Source of the DNA: Theristus sp. LFF4_11
Lineage: Eukaryota > Nematoda > Chromadorea > Monhysterida > Xyalidae
Length of the DNA stretch: 64,000 bases
NCBI GenBank assembly: GCA_030248135.1
Contig: JASANC010004995.1
Location: 1 to 64,000, forward strand
Direction of reading: 5' to 3'
The notes below the pieces were generated by a model that saw only the letters and a list, made by a program, of their open reading frames with translations, searched no databases and was not told the DNA's origin. The position numbers and the translations under genes are program-made. Below, in pieces: positions 33,889-45,170 of the stretch (its first letter is position 1; each line of letters begins with the position of its first letter).

Positions 33889-34465
33889 TATGATTTACAG
33901 TTGTTTGCTTGTTAGACACTAGCTATGGTGTTCCACACAGTTGTTCCAGGAGGGGGGAGACGCTAAATCTCGCTATTTTTAGATGAAATACGCGGTTATA
34001 CTTAGCGTATTTTAAACATAATTTAGTTGTTTGTATCATTTTTGACGTCCCCCAAAGTCATATGTCATATGGCGCCTTCCGCGCCCAAATTCTGCAGCTA
34101 TCTACAATTTGTATCTATCTGGAAAAATTGCTCCAGCTATGTCGTCCTCCACCCCCCCCCTTCCCCCCGCAATCCCCAGCTTTGCAACTAACTACTGTGG
34201 TGTTACACCGTATCGACTGCAACGTGTTTCTGTTCTGCTGGTTCTAGTATGAAGACAATGTCACTCTGTTACGTGCGTGCCACTGTGTTTGTTTTTGGAC
34301 TAGAACATCAACAGCAGGTGCTGATTGGCAGAATTTTAATGCTGTTTGGCCAATCAGCAGACTGATAAATCCGACAGAACACAGATGAAATAAAAACCCC
34401 ATACTGGCTACGCCAACGCGTGTTGCAGTTTTTCTGGCGTCGCAGCAATTTACCTTTGTGTTAAA

Positions 34466-34550
34466 GGGACATTCATAAATTAGCATTTAGTGACCGCGTG
34501 GCTATGTTTTAACACAGCTACGCGTCACCAAATGCTTCTTCATTAATGCC
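34466..34550. repeat. Palindrome family, copy 5
   Basis: ACATTCATAAATTAGCATTT pairs with AAATGCTTCTTCATTAATG; loop GCTATGTTTTAACACAGC. The symmetry extends into flanking TAAAGGG/CGCTTTA. Confidence 0.7.
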
Positions 34551-36187
34551 GCTTTATTATTAATTCCTTGTCAGTTTTTGAAAGATTGAATTCCAACCAG
34601 GCTCAGTTGAGTTTTGAACAATAATGGTGAAGTATTTGTCTGAAGACCACGCGTTTTGTTCAACACGTGAATCCGGTGTGATGTTGCACACACCCAAACA
34701 ATTTTACTGTTCTGTCACGCAGCTTTTGTCAGTGTTGTGTGTTTTGGAGCTAGCAATATCAGGTTCAAAATATGAAATACCCTTCAAAAAAGACGTGCGT
34801 GCGTGCGTCTTCAGATAAACTTGAATGAAACACATTTTTGCCACATCACAGCTTCACACTAATTTAAAGCTGTGGTTTTGCTGACTTGAATTTACATTTT
34901 TTTGCAGCGTTTCACCAAGTGTGTAATCATGTAAACCTATAATTTTGTATCGTTTCTTAGTGGACACTATATTTGTAACCTACGCTAACTTACTACTACT
35001 TACGATGAGTGCAGTGCTTCAATTTTGCGAGTTGATTTTCAGTTTGTCACTTTATTTGCATTTCTAGTCAAATGGCTGTTTGTTTTCATCTCTATCTAAT
35101 TTTAATGATGTTGTTGTCGCAAAATTGGTTCGATTTCGTTTTTTGTTTTGTCAGAGGGCCTTCGAGCGAGTGAATTTTTGCGTTGTGAGGTTGTTGAAAG
35201 TACCAACGAACTGTACTGTGCTCCCAGTCTCTGTGTACCCTTGACCGTATCCAGTCCTCGTGTCGTTTCAAATCTCAAAAATGAACTTGATTTTGCGCAA
35301 CATCCGTGTTTTTTTTGACCTCGATGGCCAGGGTGTATTGTACCGACACTTTCAATTAGCAGTTTTCACCGTTTTTCTGTATAAAGTTTGTTTAATATAA
35401 CTCGTCAGAGGTTGCTGTCGTCTCTGTTTGACAGGCTTTGAATGAACTCACTATAATTGAAACTGATTGAAATCTGAAGCATCATGAAGGATTTGAATTG
35501 ATTATGTTTCCCTGTTTTGTACAATGTCGTCATTTTACTGCATTAATTCTATTGTTTTGCGTTCATACATTTTATTATTTTTTCATGTTCGCTTTTGTCT
35601 GTAATTTGTGAAACAGTGTTGTGTATTGTTGCGCCTTAAATTTTTTTCACGGATTCTGGTCTTTTCTTGTGTATTTTCTGAGAGTCAAAGGTCTTGCGAG
35701 AAGAAAAGAAGTCTTGTCATTTTCTCAAATTCTAATCAAAGTTGTGCAGTTATTTTTGTCTAATTTGCTTTCGCCACATGGTATTCAAAAACATTTGTGT
35801 TTTTTTGCTAAAAAACACTTTCACTCAACTTTATTGTGCTTCCTTGGTTTTTCTCTGCGAAGCCAAAATTTTCATGATTTTTTCTTCCGATGAACTTTAA
35901 ACTTATTTTATATGATACCGTTACCAGGTACATTTTATCGTTTACAAGTAGAAAAATGCTTTACTTCCGTCGATTGTACGCAACCAGCCTGATTGGCTTT
36001 TGGCAACCAACTGGAGAAAATTGCTTACCATTGTGCAAGGCGAGAAAATTTAGAAGCAACGAATTTACCAAGTTGCATACTTTTGAACTGCATTTTTATT
36101 TTTATTTTTCCACGGCCACTTTCTTGAAAACCTGTTCATGGATTTGGTGTGGAATTTATACATCCCATTCTGTGTGTTATTTTTCAT
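34551..36187. other. Gene-free AT-rich stretch, nothing recognised
   Basis: No coding segment with splice support, RNA gene or repeat boundary was recognised on either strand. Confidence 0.5.
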
Positions 36188-37138
36188 CACCGGAGAAACG
36201 GCAATTCTAATGCTTTGAGAAGCAAAACAATGCACCTCAGAAGCAATGTAATGCTGCAACAAAAATGCGCAATTTTCTAAGCTTTATTTTGGTAGAAAGT
36301 AGCATTTTTGTAGGTAGCATTACTTTAGCAATAAAATCAAAAAAAGCTGAAGCTTTTTTTGGGCATTTTTTTGGCGCTTTTTTGCAGCATTTTTATAGTG
36401 CTGGTGCACCCTGTATACACGGTGTTGCGTTGTTTTGTAAATACCACACTTAGTCAAAATTTGACCTGCTCTCTGCATGCATTTGACCGTCGTCTGCCAA
36501 GGTTTGCTGCACACTAACTTTGCTGGCAATTGCTGGCCACCAAAAGCCAAAAATAAGACCCAATGCCCTCGGTTATCTCAGATTTGTCCTAAGGTCATAA
36601 AACTACATGAAGTATCTAAAAAATAGCTCAGAGGAAAGAAAGTTACTGGTAACCAATTTTACAAAGATGTGGCAACTTGAGAGTATCATTAATGAAAGGG
36701 CAACAACAGAAAAAGAGCTGCAACAAAACGATGTTCACAGAGAGCGACACTGGTTATTTCTGAAATATTGGCAAGCATCCAATGATGATATCTAACAAGG
36801 CACAAATTGGAAAAAAATCCTTGCATTCACCTGTCGAGTTGCAACTTTTCTACCAAAATAAAGCTGCGTTTAACCACAAAAATGCTTTCACCGCAGCAGC
36901 TGAAAAAATGCTCTGAAAAAAAGCTGTTGCTTTTTTTTGAAAAAAGCTATGAAAAAAGGCGCTTTATTTTGAAAAAAGAAAAACAAAAATGCTTGTAATG
37001 CTGTTAAAGAAATGCGCTTTATCTGCAGGTGTTCCATTGTAAAGCCTACAGAATGGCGCATTTTCTTTACAGCATTAAATCGCTTCTGAGGTGCTTTGTT
37101 TTGCTTCTCAAAGCATTAGAATTGCCGTTTCTCCGGTG
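36188..37138. mobile_element. CACTA-like (CMC-type) non-autonomous element
   Basis: 951 bp with inverted ends of about 40 bp starting CACCGGAGAAACGGCAATTC and ending in its exact inverse. CAT on both sides is a possible 3-bp target duplication. CAC-starting ends plus a short duplication resemble CMC/CACTA elements. The interior carries runs of AAAAAAGC/GCTTTTTT. No transposase frame. Confidence 0.65.
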
Positions 37139-37892
37139 CATTCATTCGCGAGCGAAGCGGTCAGCGGATGCCGGCATAATATGCATTATTGGTCGTTCGC
37201 GCTAAAATTCCAAAATTACTGCCTCGCTCTGTGAGTGTAGCTAAAAGAAGCTGAGATGAAAATTATTTCTGCCTCACACACATAATCCACAGTTACGCTG
37301 TGCGCACGAGAAATTTTTTCGTGGTGATTTTCTACACACGCTGTGTGCGCATTATACCGATTCTGATGGAGGTGTTAGTTATTCTCCCACACCCTTTTTT
37401 GGTTATGTCATAAAATGGATTCGCATTTTCAATGTTATAAAAAATTTGACTGTTGAGATAAAACATTTCCTGAAAAAAAAAGAAAGTGTACAAAAACAAC
37501 AAATGGGGAAATGGTGTAGTTTGGGTTTGGAAAAAACGAATTTTTGGTTAGTTTACATATGTCAGCAACTCTAAATGCCGAATTGTGACTATTTCGGCAG
37601 AATTAGTGAAATCGAACCAAAAAAACAAGAAAACTGTGTAATCCACGATTATTAAATGAGCTGATCCCAAAGTTTGAGTTAGGTTTTGTGTGTGAGCAAC
37701 GCTAGATACTGAATCGTGACGATTTCGTGCGAAGCGGTTGTGTAAATTGGCGAAATCGGTTTAAAATCAGAAAATGAAAAAACTGTGTTGTTCAAATAAA
37801 TGCGCTGATGCCGAATGGTACGTTCAGAAGAACATATGCCCAACGAATTGTGAATTGTGTCCGACCTTTCAGACTTATGTACAAGTGAGAAT

Positions 37893-38798
37893 ATTATCTA
37901 AAAATGCGGAAGACGCATATAAAAGGTAGAAGATGGATTTGTGCGAGCAATGAGAAACTTGACTTGACAATTATTTTCAAATCTCTGATGTGGCACACGG
38001 ATTCAAATACATAAGAGCCATAGTTTTGCGCCGTTAATTCATTATTTCTACTCCAAATTTAAATGTATCTGCAACTGCACAATGTGTGAAAGTAAATCCG
38101 CTATAAGAATCATCCGTTTAAATTTTCCTTGGGTTTTTGTCCAAACAATTTGCTTGTGCCCATTTTGTAATTTTATTCCCACCAGTTCTGGAAACACAAA
38201 ACTCGTGAACCTGAACAGTCCGTCCAGTGCGTCATTTCCCTTTCCTTAACGCTACGCTTCGTCATGGACGAATCAGTGTCAATGATCTAAAGCCTAAAAA
38301 TCTCTATTTTGGTGGTTTATGCTCGAGATACAGCGAATGTGTGAAAGTTCCGTTTGTTGGTAAAGTAAAATTAGTCCGCTGGCAAAAATGTGTCACCTTC
38401 CGTAGGGGATTAAACCCGATACTTCTTGGTGTGAAGGGTCAACCTATTTAGTTTTTTAAATAAGGAAAATTAGTGGGTGAAAACTTAAGACTTTTTGTCA
38501 CTGTTTTAGGTTCAAAGCTTTACGTACGTTAGCAACGATAAAACCTGTTGCAAACTCTGATTTACTGAATTTAGCACCTGAGGTGATTTCAAACGAAACT
38601 GAAAAAAAACATGAAAAAAATATTTATCAATTTCTCACGTTTTTCAGCAAAACAAACGCATCGCAAAAATACAACTCTTATGTACTTGTATCCGTGTCCC
38701 ACATGAGATATCTGAAAAAACTTGCTAGCCAAGTTTGTCACTGCTTGCACAAACCCATATTCAACCTTTTAAATGCGTCTTCCGCATTTTTAGATAAT
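37893..38798. repeat. Inverted repeat pair with about 155-bp arms
   Basis: ATTATCTAAAAATGCGGAAG at 37893 is mirrored by the end at 38798. Similarity continues inward through GGATTTGTGCGAGCA and a CACACGGATTCAAATACATA block with about 80% identity by eye. No target duplication was resolved; probably an old transposon. Confidence 0.6.
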
Positions 38799-39354
38799 TC
38801 ATTCTGATTCACTGACTACTTGAAGAGAATGAAATTCATATGAGCTAATAATCATTCAATGTGATTCAAAATAAAAAAAAAGTCAATGATCTTATGATGG
38901 CATGGATAAAAAAGCGAGCAAGATAAATGGACAGTTTTGTTTTTGATCGTCACAATTCTGTGCATGCCCACGTACGACCGAAGGCGCGAAATTGAGGTCG
39001 TTATTTTTCTGAGATTTTTTATCTTGCATGAACGTTTATTGGTGTTCGCTGATTGACTGCACTGTTTTTATAATGTGTTATTTTTTTAAAAAGACTTGGT
39101 AATGTGTTGATCTGAATATTGTGTGCGTGTTTTTTGCCAAAAAGACATTGTACAGAAACACAGCACCACCACGAGTGCCAGTGCGTTTGACTGCGACTGC
39201 TCAGCAGCTGTGGTCAGTTTTATAAAAGTGAGTAGTGTCTGAAAAGTGAGGAGTTTTACTCCCGCCAGGGTGTTCCAAAAGTTAGATCCTGACATGTTCT
39301 AAATAAATTTATGCAGGTTCATTATTCGGTGCTGATTTTGGTAAAAAAATCTGA

Positions 39355-39592
39355 CTAATATGTCGCGTCTGTAGCGCATATGTAGGGCTTTCGTCTACCG
39401 TTCTGTCGGTGGACAGTTCGAACCTCGCTGCGGACAAGAGACACAGTGGAGAAACTAAAGTGACCACCAACATCTAATGGTCTACTCCCTCTAGAGCCGA
39501 GGGTAAATTGGGCTCGGGGCAGTATTGCCCGTTTCCGCCGAGGTTTGGTACCTTAGGGTTTCCGGAACCGGCGCGCGAACAAATAAATGAAA
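39355..39592 (+). repeat. Candidate tRNA-derived SINE
   Basis: Head contains an A-box-like TAGCGCATATGTAGG (about 39373) and a B-box-like AGTTCGAACCT (about 39416) at near-tRNA spacing, followed by a GC-richer unique body (GAGCCGAGGGTAAATTGGGC) and an A-rich tail AAATAAATGAAAAATAATAT. This order is typical of tRNA-derived SINEs. Only one copy is in the window and flanking duplications were not found. Confidence 0.5.
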
Positions 39593-39866
39593 AATAATAT
39601 AAAGAAACTTTAGGTGCAATTCTTCAACCGGAATTCGTTCTGGTTTAACTTTCGGAACACCCTTGAATAAAACTCACTTTTCAGACGCCACTCTTATAAA
39701 GCTGACCACTTATAAATTTATAATGTTGAAAATCATGTGTTGAATCAAATGTACAATGCTTCCGACCATGCATGCGATCCGTTTTCTATCTCAAGTGCTT
39801 ATCAGCAACTTTGAACCTGTAATCCTTTCTGCTCAGGTTTCGTTTCGCCCGTCTGGAGCAGGTTAA

Positions 39867-42601
39867 CACCGTTTGCAAATAAGAGTGGGGGGCCCTGGGA
39901 ACATTCCGTGATACATGGAAAAGTTTTTAAACCAAGGGTGCAGGAACATTCTACTAATCAAGGCGCTTCAGGTTTACCCCCTGAGTACCCCCTGATTATG
40001 CCTATAAAGGTCGTTTTTAGGGTGCGGAAGTTGAAAAACCCTCGATTTTTTGCGATTTTTCGCAAAGTGCACCTTTTTAGCCCTACCGTATCTCGTAGTT
40101 GCACAGTTTCTGGAACCTCACACAGTATTCACGTGAAAGATCTTGCGGAGTTCAATGAGCCCTTGCAAGGGGGGTCCCTGAGGCGCTACGACGCTAGTTA
40201 AAATTACTTTTTTTTAAATTACGCTTTTTTAAACATTTTTTTGAGCTCATAAACACAATTTTTCGATTTTCATTTTTGGTTCTACAGGGGGGTTTTCGGG
40301 GTCGCTGAATTCGAATCTAATCTTAGATTTTTGCCCCGGGCATTTTTTTGCCCCAAAATTGGGCAAAAACACATTTTTTGCGTTTTCCAGTGCTTTTTGG
40401 TTTTAATTTTTAATTTTAAGTGCGGATTTTTTTAACAAAGCTGTTTTACAACAGCCTTACAACCACTGTATTGGAATCAGTTTTAATATTTTGCAACTGA
40501 CCACTTGCCCACCCAAAAAATGGGTAAAAAGTTGATTTTTTTGCTTTTTGCACACGTTTTCGTTTCACAGTGAAAAAATCAAGTTAGAAACAACTTGTAA
40601 TTTTAATTTTTAGTTCTACATGGAAGGTTCGGGGTCGCTGAATTCGAATCTGACCTTAGATTTTTGTCCCGGGCCTTTTTTTGCTTTAAAAGTTGGGCAA
40701 AAACACATTTTTATGCGTTTTCCAGTGGTTTTTTGTTTTAATTTTTAATTTTAAATGCGGATTTTTTTAAACAAAGCTGTTTTATAACAGGCATACAACC
40801 GCTGTATCTGAATCTGTTTTGATATTTTGCAACTGACCACTTGTCCACTTAAAAAATGGGTAAAAAGTTGATTTTTTGCTTTTTGCACACGTTTTCGTTT
40901 CACAATGAAAAAATCAAGTTAGAAACAACTTGTAATTTTAATTTTTAGTTTTCCAGGGAGGTTTTCAAGATCGCTGAATTCGAATCTAACCTTAGATTTT
41001 TGCCCCGGGCATTTTTATTGCTTTAAAAATGGGGCAAAACACATTTTTATGCGTTTTTCAGTGGTTTTGCCCAATTTTTAGAGTAAAAAAATGCCCGGGG
41101 CAAAAATCTAAGATCAGATTCAAATTCAGCGACTCCGAAAACCTCTCTGTAGAATTAAAAATTAAAATTACAAATTGTTTCTAAACTGATTCTTTTACTG
41201 TGAAACGAAATAGTGTGCAAAAAGCAAAAAAAATCAACTTTTTACCCATTTTTTTGGGTGGGCAAGTGGTCAGTTGCAAAATATCAAAACTGATTCAGAT
41301 ACAGCGGTTGTAAGGCTGTTATGAAACTGTTTTTTAATCAACTCTACATTTAAAACTAAAAATTAAAACAAAAAACCACTGGAAAACGCAAAAAAATGTG
41401 TTTTTGCCCTATTTTTAGAGCAATAAAAATGCCCGGGGCAAAAATCTAAGGTCAGATTCGAATTCAGCAATCTTGAAAACCCCCCTGGAGAACTAGAAAT
41501 TAAAAGTACAAGTTGTTTCTAACTTGATTTTTTCACTGTGAAACGAAAACGTGTGCAAAAAGCAAAAAAATCAACTTTTTACCCATTTTTTAAGTGGACA
41601 AGTGGTCAGTTGCAAAATATCAAAACAGATTCAGATACAGCGGTTGTATGGCTGTTATAAAACAGTTTTGTTAAAAAAAATCCGCACTTAAAATTAAAAA
41701 TTAAAACAAAAAACCACATGAAAACGCATAAAAATGTGTTTTTGCCCAACTTTTAGAGCAAAAAAAGTCCCTGGACAAAAATCTAAGGGCAGATTCGAAT
41801 TCAGCGACCCCGAAACCCTCTATGTAGAACTAAAAATTTAAATTACAAGTTGTTTCTAACTTGATTTTTTCACTGTGAAACGAAAACGTGTGCAAAAAGC
41901 AAAAAAATCAACTTTTTACCCTTTTTTTGGGTGGGCAAGTGGTCAGTTGTAAAATATCAAAACTGATTCCGATACAGCGGTTGTAAGGCTGTTGTAAAAC
42001 AGCTTTGTTAAAAAAATCCGCACTTAAAATTAAAAATTAAAATCAAAAAAAACTGGAAAACGCAAAAAATGTGTTTTTGCCCAATTTTAGGGCAAAAAAA
42101 AATGCCCGGGGCAAAAATCTAAGATCAGATTCGAATTCAGCTACCCCGAAAACCCCCCTGTAGAACCAAAAATGAAAATCGAAAAATTGTGTTTATGAGC
42201 TCAAAAAAATGTTTAAAAAAAATAGCGTAATTTAAAAAAAAGTAATTTTAACTAGCGTCGTAGCGCCTCAGGGACCCCCCTTGCAAGGGCTCATTGATAC
42301 TTAAAGAACTTAAACCCCCCTTAAAGAACTCCGCAAGATCTGTCACGTGAATACTGTGTGAGGTTCCAGAAACTGTGCAACTACGAGATACGGTAGGGCT
42401 AAAAAGGTACACTTTGCGAAAAATCGCAAAAAATCGAGGGTTTTTTAACTTCCGCGCCCTAAAAACGACCTTTATAGGCATAATCAGGGGGTACTCAGGG
42501 GGTAAACCTGAAGCGCCTTGATTAGTAGAATGTCCCTGCACCCTTGGTTTGAAAACTTTCCCGCAGACCCCCCCCCCTCCCACTCTTATTTGCAAACGGT
42601 G
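39867..42601. mobile_element. Large fold-back element, piggyBac-like (TTAA target)
   Basis: 2735 bp starting CACCGTTTGCAAATAAGAGT and ending in its exact inverse, with TTAA directly on both sides (39863-39866 and 42602-42605). TTAA duplication is diagnostic of piggyBac-type transposition. Nearly the whole element is two inverted arms of about 1.2-1.4 kb meeting near 41075. The inner part of each arm is a tandem array of an approximately 333-bp unit recognisable by GAATTCGAATCT, CCCCGGGCAT, TTTTTGCCC and ACTGTGAAACGAAAA, with about three units left and four right. No transposase frame. Confidence 0.85.
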
Positions 42602-42662
42602 TTAAAAATCGTAGCAGCTTAAAAACTACAATAAACGTAAAAGCTCAGAATCGCTGGCGACC

Positions 42663-44221
42663 ATGGCATCTCTACTGCAGAACTTGGATCTGTCCGTCTT
42701 GCAGTGGCCACTTGGTTTCATAAAGCTGCTTGAATTGGTAAAGTTTTTTTAACATATTTCGAGACCCCGTTTTCCGTGTAACCCAGAGACAAGCTGGGGG
42801 AATCTGAGTTGACTTTCAGTAGCTTGCAGCTTTTAGCATAATGCGTTGTGCTTTTGACCAAGTTATCAGATCTTGGTAACCATTCCCTGCAGTAAAGTGT
42901 GCTCTCTCACATTTGAAACATTTGAGAAATTGACCTTGACAGCATTTAACAACGAAAAAGGTTTTTTTTCTCTGCAGCCCATCTCGATCTTGGCGTTTGC
43001 GTTGTGCTCCTCCTATTCAACGGACGTCAGCTATAAATCGCAGTTGAATGACACGAACTGTCAAACGGTCGAATTCCGGATCCACTACCCGTTCCAGTGC
43101 GTGAAGTTTCTCGCAGCACACAAGAGCAATATTGTCATCTTCAATGACGCCGACGTCTCTTTCGAAAAATCAGAACACAAACGCGAAAGTGCGCGCCCAA
43201 AACAGCTGTTGCGCAAGCGAATGCTTTTGTTGCAGTCTGAGCGACATCCAGCTGCCGCAGAACTCGTGCCAGCCGCATCCGGCTGTGTCGCACTCTGCCA
43301 CGCTGCCCTACGGCGAGGGTCCGTCGTTTTCGTCAAAGTTTTTCGTGTTCACCGGCGTGGTGACGTTCCTCGCGGTGCTGCTCGCGTTGGCGCTGTATCT
43401 GCTGGCGATGCGGCGCTACGAGACCGATCACAGATGGCCGAAAATGGTCGGGTTGCTTCGATGTCAGCAGCTTTTTGTAGCTTTGTTTCTTTTGATAACC
43501 ACTATTACTATTTTCGTTGCCCAATTCACGCACAATATGTATGTTTCAGAGCTGTCACTTTTTCGCGGAATACAGAGCTCTCGCGAAAGATGAAAGAATG
43601 CGATACAGGTTGCAAGAAAGCCTATTTAGCGACAAATGGAGTGTTTCATTTCAATTAAACCCGACACGTTCGTTCTTCCAACTATATTCAAAAGTTCGCG
43701 TGCTCTGTTTTGTATTTTGCGATAAAGTGACAAACGTGTAAACAAGCACACTTCATGCACAAAGTTGTGTGAGTGCACGAAGGCGTTCGAAACGCACACC
43801 CTGTTCACTCGCGCACACAACCGGCTCCGACGCTGGCGCTTGCTCGGAGTGAAACTGGCGGCTTCGGTCGCAAACGCCAGCAACTCGGCGTCGCCCTTCG
43901 GCATCCGTCGAACACACGGCAGGCGAATGAAAGCCGGCAGTCCGCTCCAGTTAGAAATATCGCAGGCGGGAGTACACCATCAGCTGCGGCAGCTAACCGC
44001 CGGTTCTTATCTTCCGCACGGGAGCTAACCGCCGGTTCTTATCTTCCGCACGGGAGCTAACCACCATTGGTTAATTAATTAGCGCGCGGGAGCTAGCGAA
44101 CGCGCGAGCGAACCGACGTGACACCGGCAAAGAACAACAACTCACACACAATTTGCAGTGGTTGTTTGCGCAGCCGCGTTTTGCCAGTCGGCGGTGTGTC
44201 ACTCGGAGGTGAACAATGCAC

Positions 44222-44263
<42 letters not shown>

Positions 44264-45170
44264 TTTCTTTTGCGAGCCGCACCAATGAGCCGGTTTCTGT
44301 TGCAGGACTTCATCGTGACCGCCGTGCTGTTCGGCTTCTGGCTGTTCGCGTGCGTGCCGTGGGCGTTCGGAGCCGGCGCTCTCAAGGGCATGACCTCGAG
44401 CACGCGTACTCTGCAGCGCATCTGCGCCATCGACGCCGCGTGCCACGAGCCAAACGCGACCGCCTCCGCTGCCTGTCTGTGCGGCTATGTGGGCGCCCAC
44501 GACTGGACGTACAAAAACACTGACTTGTCGGTGGTTGGTCGCAATTGCTGCACTGACATTGCCATTGGGGGGCTTTGACATTGAAGAGCATGACATTGCC
44601 ATTTGGCGTTGGGGGCTTTGACATTGAAGTTCATGACATTGCCCGTGTGCGACAGTTGTTGTCGACGTGTGTTCTGGTGCAACGTGTGAAAGCGCGAGCA
44701 ACAATGAATGTCATTGGATACTATTGTCTTGAAAGTTGATATTCAGCCGGAAAACCCGTTTTTCAACAGATTCTGTTTTCTTTTCGGGAAATATCTGGTC
44801 TGAATGAAAGCTGGCCACGTTTCAACGCTGCACATTCGCCACCAACAAACACACAGGCACACACGTGCGCCACACGGCAGCGCCAGTGCGTTTGACTTGT
44901 GGTCTGTGCACGACAGAGTGAATGAAACCACACAGCGTGTGCGTTTAGCCTCACTGACGATTGCAGGTCACCGGTTTCCTGATGTTGTTCGTGGTCGGCT
45001 TCAATCTGTGGTTCGTCTGGAAGGAGACCGAGTGGTTCCAAATGCGCCAGGCGGCACAGCAGCGCCAGCACATGCAGCCGTCACCTGGTGCTGCCACGGT
45101 CACTGGCGCCACTGGGCCTTCGTTTGGCGCCACTCGTGGCAGCGCCAGCGCGCCACCGCCACAGTTCTGA
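42663..45170 (+). CDS. Synaptophysin/synaptogyrin-family vesicle protein, paralog B
   Basis: Second four-helix MARVEL/synaptophysin-type protein. Five exons: 42663-42737, 42978-43096, 43236-43446, 44306-44533, 44967-45170; 837 nt, 278 aa, phases 0-2-0-0, identical to paralog A. N-terminus LSVLQWPLGFIKLLEL; loop 1 VEFRIHYPFH then LSDIQLPQNSC aligns with A. Helix 2 VVTFLAVLLALALYLLAM, helix 3 VTAVLFGFWLFACVPWAF, helix 4 VTGFLMLFVVGFNLWFVWKE. Loop 2 has four cysteines (RICAIDAACHEP and AACLCGY), more than A. The tail is neutral and rich in Gln, Ala, Gly and Pro, ending SAPPPQF, instead of acidic. Intron 3 contains a MITE, a 32-bp tandem repeat and a CAT microsatellite; intron 4 a short tandem repeat. 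A vesicle role is a family inference. Confidence 0.91.
43533..43745. mobile_element. CAGTATGTTTG-family MITE, diverged, in paralog B intron 3
   Basis: TATGTATGTTTCAGAGCTGT with TTTTCGCGGAATAC on the left, and TTTTGCGATAAAGTGACAAA on the right. Interior ACAAATGGAGTGTTT and CCCGACACGTTCGTTCTTCC match the 8451-8766 copy. Confidence 0.55.
43991..44062. repeat. 32-bp tandem repeat, two and a quarter units
   Basis: Units start AGCTAACCGCCGG at 43991, 44023 and, partial, 44055. Intronic. Confidence 0.8.
44218..44263 (+). repeat. CAT trinucleotide microsatellite
   Basis: ATG CAC followed by about 14 CAT triplets in intron 3 of paralog B. The frame is open and in register with exon 4. Confidence 0.85.
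44567..44650. repeat. Short tandem repeat in paralog B intron 4
   Basis: GGGGGCTTTGACATTGAAG and CATGACATTGCC blocks repeat about twice just after exon 4. Confidence 0.7.

Noticed and set aside
39908..42595. Two mirrored frames (39908-40201 and 42248-42595) sharing a protein-like translation
   Set aside because: They are the two arms of the same fold-back element, so agreement reflects inverted DNA identity. No domain and no start or splice context.
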